The position numbers and the translations under genes are program-made. Positions 1-5,128 of a DNA stretch of 5,128 nucleotides are shown here, piece after piece. The stretch comes from a bacterium. GTDB taxonomy: Bacteria > SZUA-182 > DTGQ01. The notes under the pieces are model-generated. The model was given only the letters and a program-made list of their open reading frames with translations, was not told the origin of the DNA and ran no database searches. The stretch is taken from NCBI GenBank assembly GCA_040755755.1, contig JBFLZW010000075.1:1-5128 (forward strand), given 5' to 3'. Position 1 is the stretch's first letter. Each line of letters opens with the position of its first letter.

Positions 1-440
1 ATACGAGAAGGCACAGATCGATCCTGCCACAGTCAGCTATATCGAAACCCACGGGACAGGAACCAGTCTGGGTGATCCGATCGAGATCAACGGCTTGAAG
101 AAAGCCTTCGAGGAGCTGTATAAAAAGCGGGGCAAAACCCCACCCCCAAAGCCCCACTGCGGCCTTGGCTCGGTAAAGACCAATATCGGCCACCTGGAGA
201 CAGCGGCAGGCATAGCCGGAGTTATCAAGGTAGTTTTAGCCATGCAGCATAAGACGCTTCCGGCCACGGTCCACTTCGAGGAGCTCAATCCCTACATTCA
301 GCTTGAGGGCAGCCCATTTTATATTGTCAGAGAAACCATGCCCTGGGAACCGCTCAAGGGCGATGGTGGCTGGATTGTTCCCAGGAGGGCAGGAGTAAGC
401 TCCTTCGGCTTCGGGGGGGCCAATGCCCACGTTGTGCTTG
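1..440 (+). other. Ketosynthase (KS) domain, C-terminal half
   Basis: The KS carries out decarboxylative Claisen condensation between the incoming chain and malonyl-ACP. Two of the three catalytic residues are visible: His17 in the ETHGTGTxLGDPIE motif (codon at 50-52) and His64 in the SVKTNIGHLE motif (codon at 191-193). The KS ends with the conserved SSFGFGGANAHVVLEE stretch (about residues 132-147). The active-site Cys lies upstream of the window, so condensing competence cannot be judged from Cys, but both histidines argue against a KS0-type domain that has lost the HGTGT histidine. The clade, and hence the substrate, cannot be read from this half alone. Confidence 0.96.
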
Positions 441-3400
441 AGGAGTATGAAAAGGAGTGTGGTGGATACCCTCCCTATAAAGGCAACGGTCATCAGGACG
501 AGCAGATTTTTGTGCTTTCAGCCCGGAATGAGGAAGGACTCAGGCTCTATGCCGGAAGAATGGCCGAATTTCTGAAAAAAAAGGCTCATGTCAGCCTGAC
601 CGACCTTGCCTATACACTGCAGGTTGGGCGGGAGGCCATGAATGAACGGCTGGCTGTAGTGGCATCCGGTATCCGGGAATTGATAGACAGGTTAGAGCAG
701 TACTGCCACGACCAGGCGGATGCGGATAGAGAAGATGTATACCGGGGAAGGGTGGATAAAGAGAAAGCGGACCTTTTAGTGACCGGAAAAGAGGGAGAGG
801 AGTTTATCAGGATTATTATCACCGAGAGGAAACTGGCCAAGTTAGCCAGACTCTGGGTATCGGGAGTGGATATTGACTGGAAATTACTCTACCTGACATC
901 GTCCCCAAACCGGATTGCGCTTCCTACCTATCCCTTTGCCAGACAACGCTATTGGATACCGGCACCAGCGGGCTCGATGGGGCATGCCAGGAAAATTCAG
1001 CCCCTGCATCCCTTCCTCAATGGGATCGATCCGGAGGCAAGCCTGGTGCAGCAGGGGCTTGCTTTTAAAAAAATCCTGCACTGGAACGACTTGATCCTCA
1101 GAGACCATAAAGTGCGAGGTCAATCCACACTTCCGGGAGTGGTGTATCTGGAAATGGCCTGTGCGGCTGTTTCAGCAATTAAACAGAATCACGGCTTCAA
1201 CCTGGCACAGGTGGTCTGGCTTCAGCCGCTAACTCTCAAAGATACCAGTAAAGAAGTTCACCTCACCCTCATCGACGGAAACGGCCAGCTCAACTACGAG
1301 GTCCAGAGCAGCTCGAACGGCCATCCCGTTACCCACGCCAAAGGTACAATAAGCCTTGCTGATTCTCCTGCCGGGAGAATTGAGCAGCGCATCCGCACCG
1401 AAGAGATACAGGCAAAATGCACCCAGAGGATCGATAAGGAAACCCTGTATGCCACCTTCAGGCAGACCGGCCTCGACTATGGCTCCTATTTTCAGGGGTT
1501 GGATCAAATCTGGATCAATGCCGATGAAGCCCTGGGACATTTCAGCCTGCCGCTCCTATATGAGCATGAGCTCAGACAGTATACCCTCCATCCCGTCCTG
1601 ATGGATAGCGCTCTTCAGACCATAGCCGGGCTGTTGACCTGCCTTGACGAATGGGATGGGCAACTCCTGCTGCCCTTTGCGGCAGAGAGGGTGGAGATTA
1701 CCCATCCCCTTCAGGCAAGCGGATATGCCTATGTCAAAGCCCTGGGAAATTACCGCTTTCATGTGGCAATCCTCGATGAGAGCGGTCTGGTATGCATTAA
1801 GCTTCACGAGGTGACTTTACGGGAATCCGCTGTGCAACTGAAATCCTTCTTTTATCTTCCTTACTGGAAACAAAGCCCGCTCAAGTCCATTCAGACGCCC
1901 AGTCATCAGGCATGGCAGATCAGGAAAACCGGAGAAGAGCGGGGGAAGGATCGTCAGACCGTACTTATCATTTACCCCCCGCACGGTTTGAAGCTTGTGG
2001 AATTGCTGTCACACTTTCATCCGAAAGACGAAGTAATGAGGATCCGGCTGAGCGGCTCTGCAACAAAGCGGATTTCACCCGGATACTGGGAAGTGAAAAC
2101 CGATGAACCGGCTGGCCTGGACTTTTGTATTCAACAGATAAGTACCGTCCATGTCATTTATTTTCTTGGTGGGATCCAAGTTCAAAGGATAGATGAAGAT
2201 TATCTGGCCAGACTGGAAAAAAGCCAGGAGGAGGGGGTGCTTTCTCTCTTCAGGCTGATCAAATCACTCAGCCGGCGTAAGCTCCTTCACCGCTCCTTTC
2301 AGCTCAAGGTGATTACCAATGATGCTTATCAGATCAGCTCTGAGGAAATCACCAATCCCTACTCGGCAAGCTTATTCGGATTAGCCAGGGTGATAGCCAA
2401 AGAATATCCCGCCGTGCAGGTCTCCTGCCTTGATATCAGGTGGGATGAAATAACGGGAAAAGCATCAGCCGAGACAATAAAGGCCCTCGGAGAGGCCATC
2501 GGCGTCCCGGCTTTTCCCTCGCCGCAGGAGAATGCAACGAGTAAAGAGGCAGCTATACGAGAAGGAAAGAGATACATCCGTACCCTGGAGCCGGTTCTCC
2601 TTCCTCCTGTGCCAGCACGTCAGACACCCCTCAAATTCCAGGGCGTGTACCTGATCTTGGGCGGAGCTGGCGGAATAGGGCTTGAGCTCAGCCGCTATTT
2701 AGCGGAAACCGTGCAGGCACGGCTGGTTTTACTGGGACGAAGCAGGTTGACGGCTGAGCGGAAAGAAAAAATCTCCGCAATCGAGGCAAAGGGCGCAAAG
2801 GTGCTGTATGTACAGGCTGAAGCAACAGACCTTGAGAGCATGAGAGAAGCTGTCACCACAGCCAGATCTCATTTTGGCAGAATCAACGGGGTGATTCACT
2901 CTGCTCTTATCCTGAAAGACAAGACCCTGGAAAACATGGATGAAGAGACATTCCAGGCCGCCCTGGGCCCCAAGGTCCGGGGCAGTGTGGTTCTTTATGA
3001 GGTAATAAAGGGTGAGCCTCTCGATTTTATCCTGTTTTTTTCCTCCAGCCAGTCGTTCCTGAGCAATGCCGGGCAAAGCAACTATGCCGCAGCCTGCACC
3101 TTCAAGGATGCCTTTGCCCTTTATCTCAATCAGCGAGAGTCATATCCAGTCAAAATTATCAACTGGGGATATTGGGGAAGCGTGGGAGTTGTGGCTTCAG
3201 AGGAATATAACAGGCTGCTGGCAGCGCAGGGCTTCCACTCCATCGAGCCTGAAGAGGGAATGGAGGCAGTGCACAGGGTCCTAGGCCATAATGTGGTTCA
3301 AGTTGTGGCCGTAAAAGCGGAAGACCACGCCCTGGAGGAGATGGGTGTTGACCAGCATCACCGGATTGAGGTACTGCCTGAAGATATTCCTTCGACTATT

Positions 3401-3487
3401 AACACTATGACCTGTGAGGTCAATAAGTTTCTCGATGAGGAAACGCAGGGAGAGGATGAGGACCAGGGAGAGGATGACGACCAATGA
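1..3487 (+). CDS. trans-AT type I polyketide synthase, partial (KS C-terminal half - DH - KR)
   Basis: Multidomain PKS subunit, open from the left edge (first full codon at base 2) to TGA at 3485-3487; 1161 residues are visible and the true start lies upstream. The first internal ATG (base 95) is inside the KS and is not a start. Domain order, numbering from the first visible codon: KS C-terminal half (1-146), KS-flanking linker (147-318), DH (about 336-612), KR (about 614-1120), acidic C-terminal tail (1126-1161). There is no acyltransferase between KS and DH: the gap is about 190 residues and has no GHSxG motif, so malonyl loading must come from a separate acyltransferase, as in trans-AT systems. 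No ACP follows the KR; the carrier protein is on the next gene, which overlaps this stop codon by 4 bases. The protein therefore supplies condensation, ketoreduction and dehydration for a module completed by its neighbour. It is a cytosolic megasynthase subunit. The family call is very secure; the polyketide product is unknown. Confidence 0.96.
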   Translation, partial: YEKAQIDPATVSYIETHGTGTSLGDPIEINGLKKAFEELYKKRGKTPPPKPHCGLGSVKTNIGHLETAAGIAGVIKVVLAMQHKTLPATVHFEELNPYIQLEGSPFYIVRETMPWEPLKGDGGWIVPRRAGVSSFGFGGANAHVVLEEYEKECGGYPPYKGNGHQDEQIFVLSARNEEGLRLYAGRMAEFLKKKAHVSLTDLAYTLQVGREAMNERLAVVASGIRELIDRLEQYCHDQADADREDVYRGRVDKEKADLLVTGKEGEEFIRIIITERKLAKLARLWVSGVDIDWKLLYLTSSPNRIALPTYPFARQRYWIPAPAGSMGHARKIQPLHPFLNGIDPEASLVQQGLAFKKILHWNDLILRDHKVRGQSTLPGVVYLEMACAAVSAIKQNHGFNLAQVVWLQPLTLKDTSKEVHLTLIDGNGQLNYEVQSSSNGHPVTHAKGTISLADSPAGRIEQRIRTEEIQAKCTQRIDKETLYATFRQTGLDYGSYFQGLDQIWINADEALGHFSLPLLYEHELRQYTLHPVLMDSALQTIAGLLTCLDEWDGQLLLPFAAERVEITHPLQASGYAYVKALGNYRFHVAILDESGLVCIKLHEVTLRESAVQLKSFFYLPYWKQSPLKSIQTPSHQAWQIRKTGEERGKDRQTVLIIYPPHGLKLVELLSHFHPKDEVMRIRLSGSATKRISPGYWEVKTDEPAGLDFCIQQISTVHVIYFLGGIQVQRIDEDYLARLEKSQEEGVLSLFRLIKSLSRRKLLHRSFQLKVITNDAYQISSEEITNPYSASLFGLARVIAKEYPAVQVSCLDIRWDEITGKASAETIKALGEAIGVPAFPSPQENATSKEAAIREGKRYIRTLEPVLLPPVPARQTPLKFQGVYLILGGAGGIGLELSRYLAETVQARLVLLGRSRLTAERKEKISAIEAKGAKVLYVQAEATDLESMREAVTTARSHFGRINGVIHSALILKDKTLENMDEETFQAALGPKVRGSVVLYEVIKGEPLDFILFFSSSQSFLSNAGQSNYAAACTFKDAFALYLNQRESYPVKIINWGYWGSVGVVASEEYNRLLAAQGFHSIEPEEGMEAVHRVLGHNVVQVVAVKAEDHALEEMGVDQHHRIEVLPEDIPSTINTMTCEVNKFLDEETQGEDEDQGEDDDQ
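441..960 (+). other. KS-flanking linker of trans-AT type (no AT domain)
   Basis: Residues about 147-320 match the alpha/beta flanking subdomain that follows the KS in trans-AT PKSs. It opens with an IFVLSARNEEGL stretch, continues with LTDLAYTLQVGREAM, and closes with LPTYPFARQRYWIP (about 914-960), the usual end of the post-KS linker just before a DH. In cis-AT enzymes an acyltransferase of roughly 300 residues sits between the first and last of these elements; here it is missing. Known family role: structural platform, proposed in trans-AT systems to help dock the free acyltransferase. An eight-A run at 575-582 lies within this region and encodes three lysines in frame. Confidence 0.85.
1007..1838 (+). 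other. Dehydratase (DH) domain
   Basis: Double-hotdog dehydratase that removes water from the beta-hydroxyacyl-ACP to give an enoyl thioester. It begins at HPFLNGIDP (residue 336). The catalytic His369 (codon 1106-1108) sits in an intact HxxxGxxxxP motif (HKVRGQSTLP). The second hotdog has the YGSYFQGL version of the YGPxF motif (about 1478-1500) and the catalytic Asp535 (codon 1604-1606) in HPVLMDSALQ, a DxxxQ motif. Both catalytic residues and the conserved Pro and Gln are present, so it is predicted to be active. Length (about 275 residues) is normal. Position directly after the KS linker is the usual trans-AT order. Pyran synthase domains are DH-like, but the intact DxxxQ together with an adjacent KR favours a normal dehydratase. 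Confidence 0.93.
1841..3360 (+). other. Ketoreductase (KR) domain, structural plus catalytic subdomains, B-type loop
   Basis: NADPH-dependent reduction of the beta-keto group. The structural half starts at FFYLPYWKQSP (about 1847) and runs to about 2600. The catalytic Rossmann half starts at YLILGGAGGIG (GGAGGIG at 2660-2680, residues 887-893), followed by LLGRSR with Arg913, suited to the NADPH phosphate. Residues placed by spacing against the modular-PKS KR tetrad: Lys991 (2972-2974), Ser1015 (3044-3046), Tyr1028 (3083-3085), with normal K-S (24) and S-Y (13) spacing. The usual Asn at Tyr+4 is Cys1032 (3095-3097) in YAAACTFKDAFA. The loop usually reading LDD is LKD with Asp973 retained, and the A-type tryptophan position (8 before Tyr) is Leu; this predicts B-type, giving a D-configured (usually 3R) hydroxyl and hence an E alkene after dehydration. 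The cofactor-pocket Asp of the usual ADVTD motif is Glu940. The domain ends near QVVAVKAEDHALEEMGVD. Confidence 0.92.
3446..3481 (+). repeat. 18-bp tandem direct repeat, two copies
   Basis: Two head-to-tail 18-bp units at 3446-3463 and 3464-3481 differ at a single base (G versus C at unit position 15). They encode QGEDED and QGEDDD, in frame with the upstream PKS protein, and lie immediately before the start codon of the downstream gene. The purine-rich core GAGAGGATG occurs once in each unit, so the duplication also doubles the Shine-Dalgarno-like sequence. Both units contain TGA in the reading frame of the downstream gene (3457-3459 and 3475-3477), which closes that frame upstream. Confidence 0.9.
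3465..3473 (+). promoter_or_regulatory. Probable ribosome binding site for the cMT-ACP gene
   Basis: The purine-rich AGGGAGAGG lies 10 bases before the ATG at 3484, measured from its last base. Spacing is slightly long but workable. It is inside the coding sequence of the upstream gene. With the ATGA overlap, translation of the second gene is probably coupled to termination of the first, which would keep the two halves of the module in balance. The site supports ATG 3484 over the later in-frame ATG at 3520. Confidence 0.6.
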
Positions 3488-5128
3488 GTAAGCAGAAGTT
3501 ACTTCATTTTCGGCAGATAATGAGCGAGCTCGATAAGTTCGGCCAATATCTATTACTCGGCTTCTTTCAGAAGGAGGGAGTTTTTCGAAAAGGGGGTGAG
3601 CACTATCAGAGGATAAAGCTCAGAGAGCAGATGAAGATTATCCCCAGGTATTTCCGCCTCTATGATGCCCTGCTCGGCATTATGAACAGAGCAGGATTCA
3701 TTCACCTTGAACGACAGAAAATAATTACCCAGCCGATTCTGGATGAAGCAGAGCTTAAAAAGGAGCTTCAGCGAGCCGAAGCAAAAAAGGCGGATTTAGC
3801 CGCAGCCTTTCCTGAAATCGAAGCCCATCTTCGTTACCTTTGGACATGTCTGGAGCATTACCCACTGATTCTCCAAGGAAATATTCCTGCCACCGATGTC
3901 ATATTTCCCCATTCCTCGATGGAGCTGGTTGAAAAAATTTACCAGGGAAATGCCATAGCCGACCATTTCAACCGGCTGGTGGCTCAAAGCATTCATTCAT
4001 ATATTCAAGCCAGGCTTCCGCAATTACCGAAGGAAGGGGAGAAAAACAGGATTCCGGGGAAGAAAGAGAAAAAGATCAGGATTCTGGAGATAGGAGCAGG
4101 GACCGGAGGGACGAGCGCCTTTGTACTTGAAGCCATCAAAGAGTATGCACAATACCTCCATTATGTCTACACTGACATTTCCCTCAGCTTTACTCAGTAC
4201 GGGCAAAAGCAGTATGGAAAGCGCTATCCCTTTATGGAGTTCAGGATACTGAACATTGAAGAAGACATTGAATACCAGGGGTTCATGCCTGGGAATTTTG
4301 ATCTGGTCCTCGCAGCCAATATCCTGCATGCCACCAGAAGAATGCAGGATACCATCCGCAATGTAAAGGCCCTTTTAAAGAAGAATGGATGCCTGATCCT
4401 GAATGAAGTTACCGAGACCCAGGATTTTTTGACCCTGACCTTTGGCCTGCTGGATGGATGGTGGCTCTTCGAGGATGAAGAGAACCGGCTGAAAGGCTCC
4501 CCTCTTCTCAGCACGGATAGATGGCAAAAACTGCTCACCGAGGAAGGATTTGAGCGAGTAGTTGTCTTGGGATCAGAAGAGAGGGGATCAGAAGAGAAAG
4601 AAACGTCAAAGAAAGAATCAGCAGAGAAAAAAGAGAGGATGTTAACTCAAAGCATTATTGTGGCTGAAAGCAATGGCCAATTAATGCTCAAAAGACAAAA
4701 GAAAGAGCCTGCCCTGGACAGCAGCGCCACAGCCCGGATTCCAGCCAAGTTCAGCCCTGCCCAGATTAACCCAGGGAATATTCAGCTCCAAGATGCCTTA
4801 TCAGCTTCGAAGGCCCCCTCCCCTGCTGATTATTCCGCAGGCATGCAGAACTTGCAGGACTTTCAGGAAATGACGCGGGAATATGTAAAGGAAGTGCTGT
4901 GCTGGGTACTGAAGATACAAAAAGGTGAGATAAATAACCGGGCCTCTTTTGAAAAATACGGCGTGGACTCCCTGGTGGTCATGGAGATCAATAAGGAGCT
5001 TGAGAAAGACTTTGGGAAGCTGCCTGCCACCTTGCTGTTCGAGCATATGTCTGTCGAGGCACTGGCAGCCTATTTTATCACCCACCATCGCCCCACTCTG
5101 GAGAGCATGCTGGCAGAGAAAATGAAGA
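3484..5128 (+). CDS. trans-AT polyketide synthase subunit, partial (C-methyltransferase - ACP - continues)
   Basis: Open from ATG at 3484 to the right edge without a stop; 548 complete codons are visible. The start is tightly fixed: the frame has TGA at 3475-3477, so only ATG 3484 or internal codons are possible. ATG 3484 overlaps the upstream stop as ATGA and has a purine-rich site 10 bases before it. Domains: full C-methyltransferase (about 13-398), Pro/Ala/Ser-containing linker (399-459), ACP (460-535), then about a dozen residues of the next linker. The protein supplies alpha-methylation and the carrier domain for the KS-DH-KR module on the upstream protein; a following KS is expected beyond the edge. 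The basic N-terminal segment (MSKQKLLHFRQ) precedes the first conserved methyltransferase helix, so little or nothing of the domain is missing. Two charged inserts (about 178-199 and 363-386) are unusual. Family call is secure; a multi-module protein is likely but unseen. Confidence 0.95.
   Translation, partial: MSKQKLLHFRQIMSELDKFGQYLLLGFFQKEGVFRKGGEHYQRIKLREQMKIIPRYFRLYDALLGIMNRAGFIHLERQKIITQPILDEAELKKELQRAEAKKADLAAAFPEIEAHLRYLWTCLEHYPLILQGNIPATDVIFPHSSMELVEKIYQGNAIADHFNRLVAQSIHSYIQARLPQLPKEGEKNRIPGKKEKKIRILEIGAGTGGTSAFVLEAIKEYAQYLHYVYTDISLSFTQYGQKQYGKRYPFMEFRILNIEEDIEYQGFMPGNFDLVLAANILHATRRMQDTIRNVKALLKKNGCLILNEVTETQDFLTLTFGLLDGWWLFEDEENRLKGSPLLSTDRWQKLLTEEGFERVVVLGSEERGSEEKETSKKESAEKKERMLTQSIIVAESNGQLMLKRQKKEPALDSSATARIPAKFSPAQINPGNIQLQDALSASKAPSPADYSAGMQNLQDFQEMTREYVKEVLCWVLKIQKGEINNRASFEKYGVDSLVVMEINKELEKDFGKLPATLLFEHMSVEALAAYFITHHRPTLESMLAEKMK
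3520..4677 (+). other. C-methyltransferase (cMT) domain
   Basis: SAM-dependent methylation of the alpha carbon of the beta-ketoacyl-ACP, normally before ketoreduction. The N-terminal lid region has family features: FGQYLLLGFFQKEGVF (19-34), FRLYDALLGIMNRAGFI, and IFPHSSMELVEKIYQGN (140-156). SAM motif I is ILEIGAGTGGTS (200-211; 4081-4116). An acidic residue at the end of strand 2, Asp231 in YVYTDIS, fits ribose binding. FDLVLAANILHATRR carries His282 (4327-4329), and LILNEVTE carries Glu308 (4405-4407); this His-Glu pair, 26 residues apart, matches the catalytic dyad known in PKS C-methyltransferases. TFGLLDGWW (319-327) and GSPLLS are typical of PKS cMTs. The last strand is SIIVAESNG (390-398). 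All expected motifs are present, so activity is predicted. An O-methyltransferase is unlikely given LLDGWW and this module position. Confidence 0.93.
4570..4641 (+). repeat. Charged low-complexity insert with a 15-bp tandem repeat, inside the cMT
   Basis: Two 15-bp units at 4570-4584 and 4585-4599 (GGATCAGAAGAGAGG and GGATCAGAAGAGAAA, differing at two bases) encode GSEER and GSEEK. They are followed by a further Lys/Glu-rich stretch to residue 386. The insert falls between the FERVVVLG and SIIVAESNG strands at the end of the methyltransferase fold, a surface hairpin, so it should be tolerated. The coding strand here is almost purely purine. The core GAGAGGATG at 4633-4641 also occurs in both units of the repeat at the gene junction. 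Confidence 0.8.
4678..4860 (+). other. Interdomain linker between cMT and ACP
   Basis: Residues about 399-459 show no catalytic motif. The segment is basic at first (LKRQKKEP) and then rich in Ala, Ser, Pro, Gln and Asn, typical of a flexible tether that lets the carrier domain reach its partners. Here the ACP must also reach KS, DH and KR on another polypeptide, so a long flexible linker makes sense, although this functional link is inference. Confidence 0.65.
4861..5088 (+). other. Acyl carrier protein (ACP) domain
   Basis: Carries the growing chain on a phosphopantetheine arm attached to Ser496 (codon 4969-4971) in YGVDSLVVMEI. It begins with a helix, YVKEVLCWVLKI (about 466-477), and ends with LPATLLFEHMSVEALAAYF (about 513-531). 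Length, about 75 residues, is normal for the family. Six residues after the serine is Ile, not the Trp that marks beta-branching ACPs, so no HMG-synthase-cassette branching is predicted here. It is a single ACP, not a tandem. The sequence after HH (535) starts an interdomain linker that runs out of the window. Confidence 0.93.

Larger units (their letters stand above)
3377..3484 (+). other. Acidic C-terminal tail, candidate docking segment
   Basis: After the KR, residues about 1126-1148 (LPEDIPSTINTMTCEVNKFL and the following DEET) form a short region that could be helical. It is followed by residues 1149-1161, QGEDEDQGEDDDQ, with 8 acidic residues in 13. I know of no catalytic domain here. 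Because the module continues on the next protein, an interaction element is expected at this end. That this tail is that element is inference from position and charge only. Confidence 0.45.

Noticed and set aside
95-97. ATG as the true start of the first gene.
   Set aside because: It lies between the two KS catalytic histidines, and the frame is open to the left edge with conserved KS sequence before it.
575-582. Run of eight A (read in frame AAA AAA AAG) as a programmed -1 frameshift site, giving a KS-only product that stops at 643-645.
   Set aside because: Polylysine codons are common in such linkers, no convincing stimulatory stem or upstream Shine-Dalgarno element was seen, and the encoded KKK fits the helix in the flanking linker. 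A run of seven A at 1067-1073 was dismissed for the same reason.
441-1006. Possible acyltransferase remnant between KS and DH.
   Set aside because: There is no GHSxG or comparable motif and the length is only about 190 residues. The segment matches the ordinary trans-AT flanking linker.
884-1123. Minus-strand open frames across the window, such as this one and those at 1229-1540, 2729-3076 and 4224-4538.
   Set aside because: All lie opposite strongly conserved PKS domains and their translations show no recognisable domain; they are antisense shadows.
3488-3520. ATG at 3520 as an alternative start of the second gene.
   Set aside because: Possible in principle, but ATG 3484 has the stop-start overlap and the better-placed purine-rich site.
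4639-4860. Internal starts (ATG 4639, 4684 or 4843) that would give a free-standing ACP.
   Set aside because: No ribosome binding site at usable spacing; the GAGAGG before ATG 4639 abuts it directly. The linker is simply in-frame coding sequence.

Overview
This window lies inside a trans-acyltransferase (trans-AT) type I polyketide synthase (PKS) operon. It is filled by two consecutive plus-strand genes, both cut by the window edges. The first (bases 1-3487, 5' end missing) ends in a ketosynthase C-terminal half (KS), a KS-flanking linker with no acyltransferase, a dehydratase (DH) and a ketoreductase (KR). The second (bases 3484-5128, 3' end missing) starts with an S-adenosylmethionine-dependent C-methyltransferase (cMT), followed by an acyl carrier protein (ACP), and continues out of the window.

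Together they form one elongation module of order KS-DH-KR / cMT-ACP, with the protein boundary between KR and cMT. The expected chemistry is as follows. The KS condenses a malonyl unit supplied by an acyltransferase encoded elsewhere, and the cMT methylates the alpha carbon. The KR (B-type by its loop residues) reduces the beta-keto group, and the DH removes water. The predicted ACP-bound intermediate is an alpha-methyl, alpha,beta-unsaturated acyl chain. No enoylreductase is visible. All catalytic residues that fall inside the window are present except one: the KR tetrad asparagine is a cysteine.

The gene junction is the most distinctive site. The genes overlap as ATGA. The upstream protein ends in a very acidic tail encoded by an 18-bp tandem duplication, which also carries the likely ribosome binding site of the second gene. 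The downstream protein starts with a short basic segment. The cMT also carries two lysine/glutamate-rich inserts, one containing a 15-bp tandem duplication.

Organism: base composition looks intermediate (about half G+C by eye), with frequent AGG/AGA arginine and ATA isoleucine codons. This does not look like a high-GC actinomycete or Burkholderia, nor a very AT-rich Bacillus. A proteobacterium, firmicute or uncultured bacterium with a trans-AT PKS is plausible, but the taxon cannot be fixed from this stretch. There is no intergenic DNA, and no promoter, terminator, RNA gene, mobile element or CRISPR array was seen. The window is ordinary trans-AT PKS in family terms; the split module and its junction are the parts worth attention.
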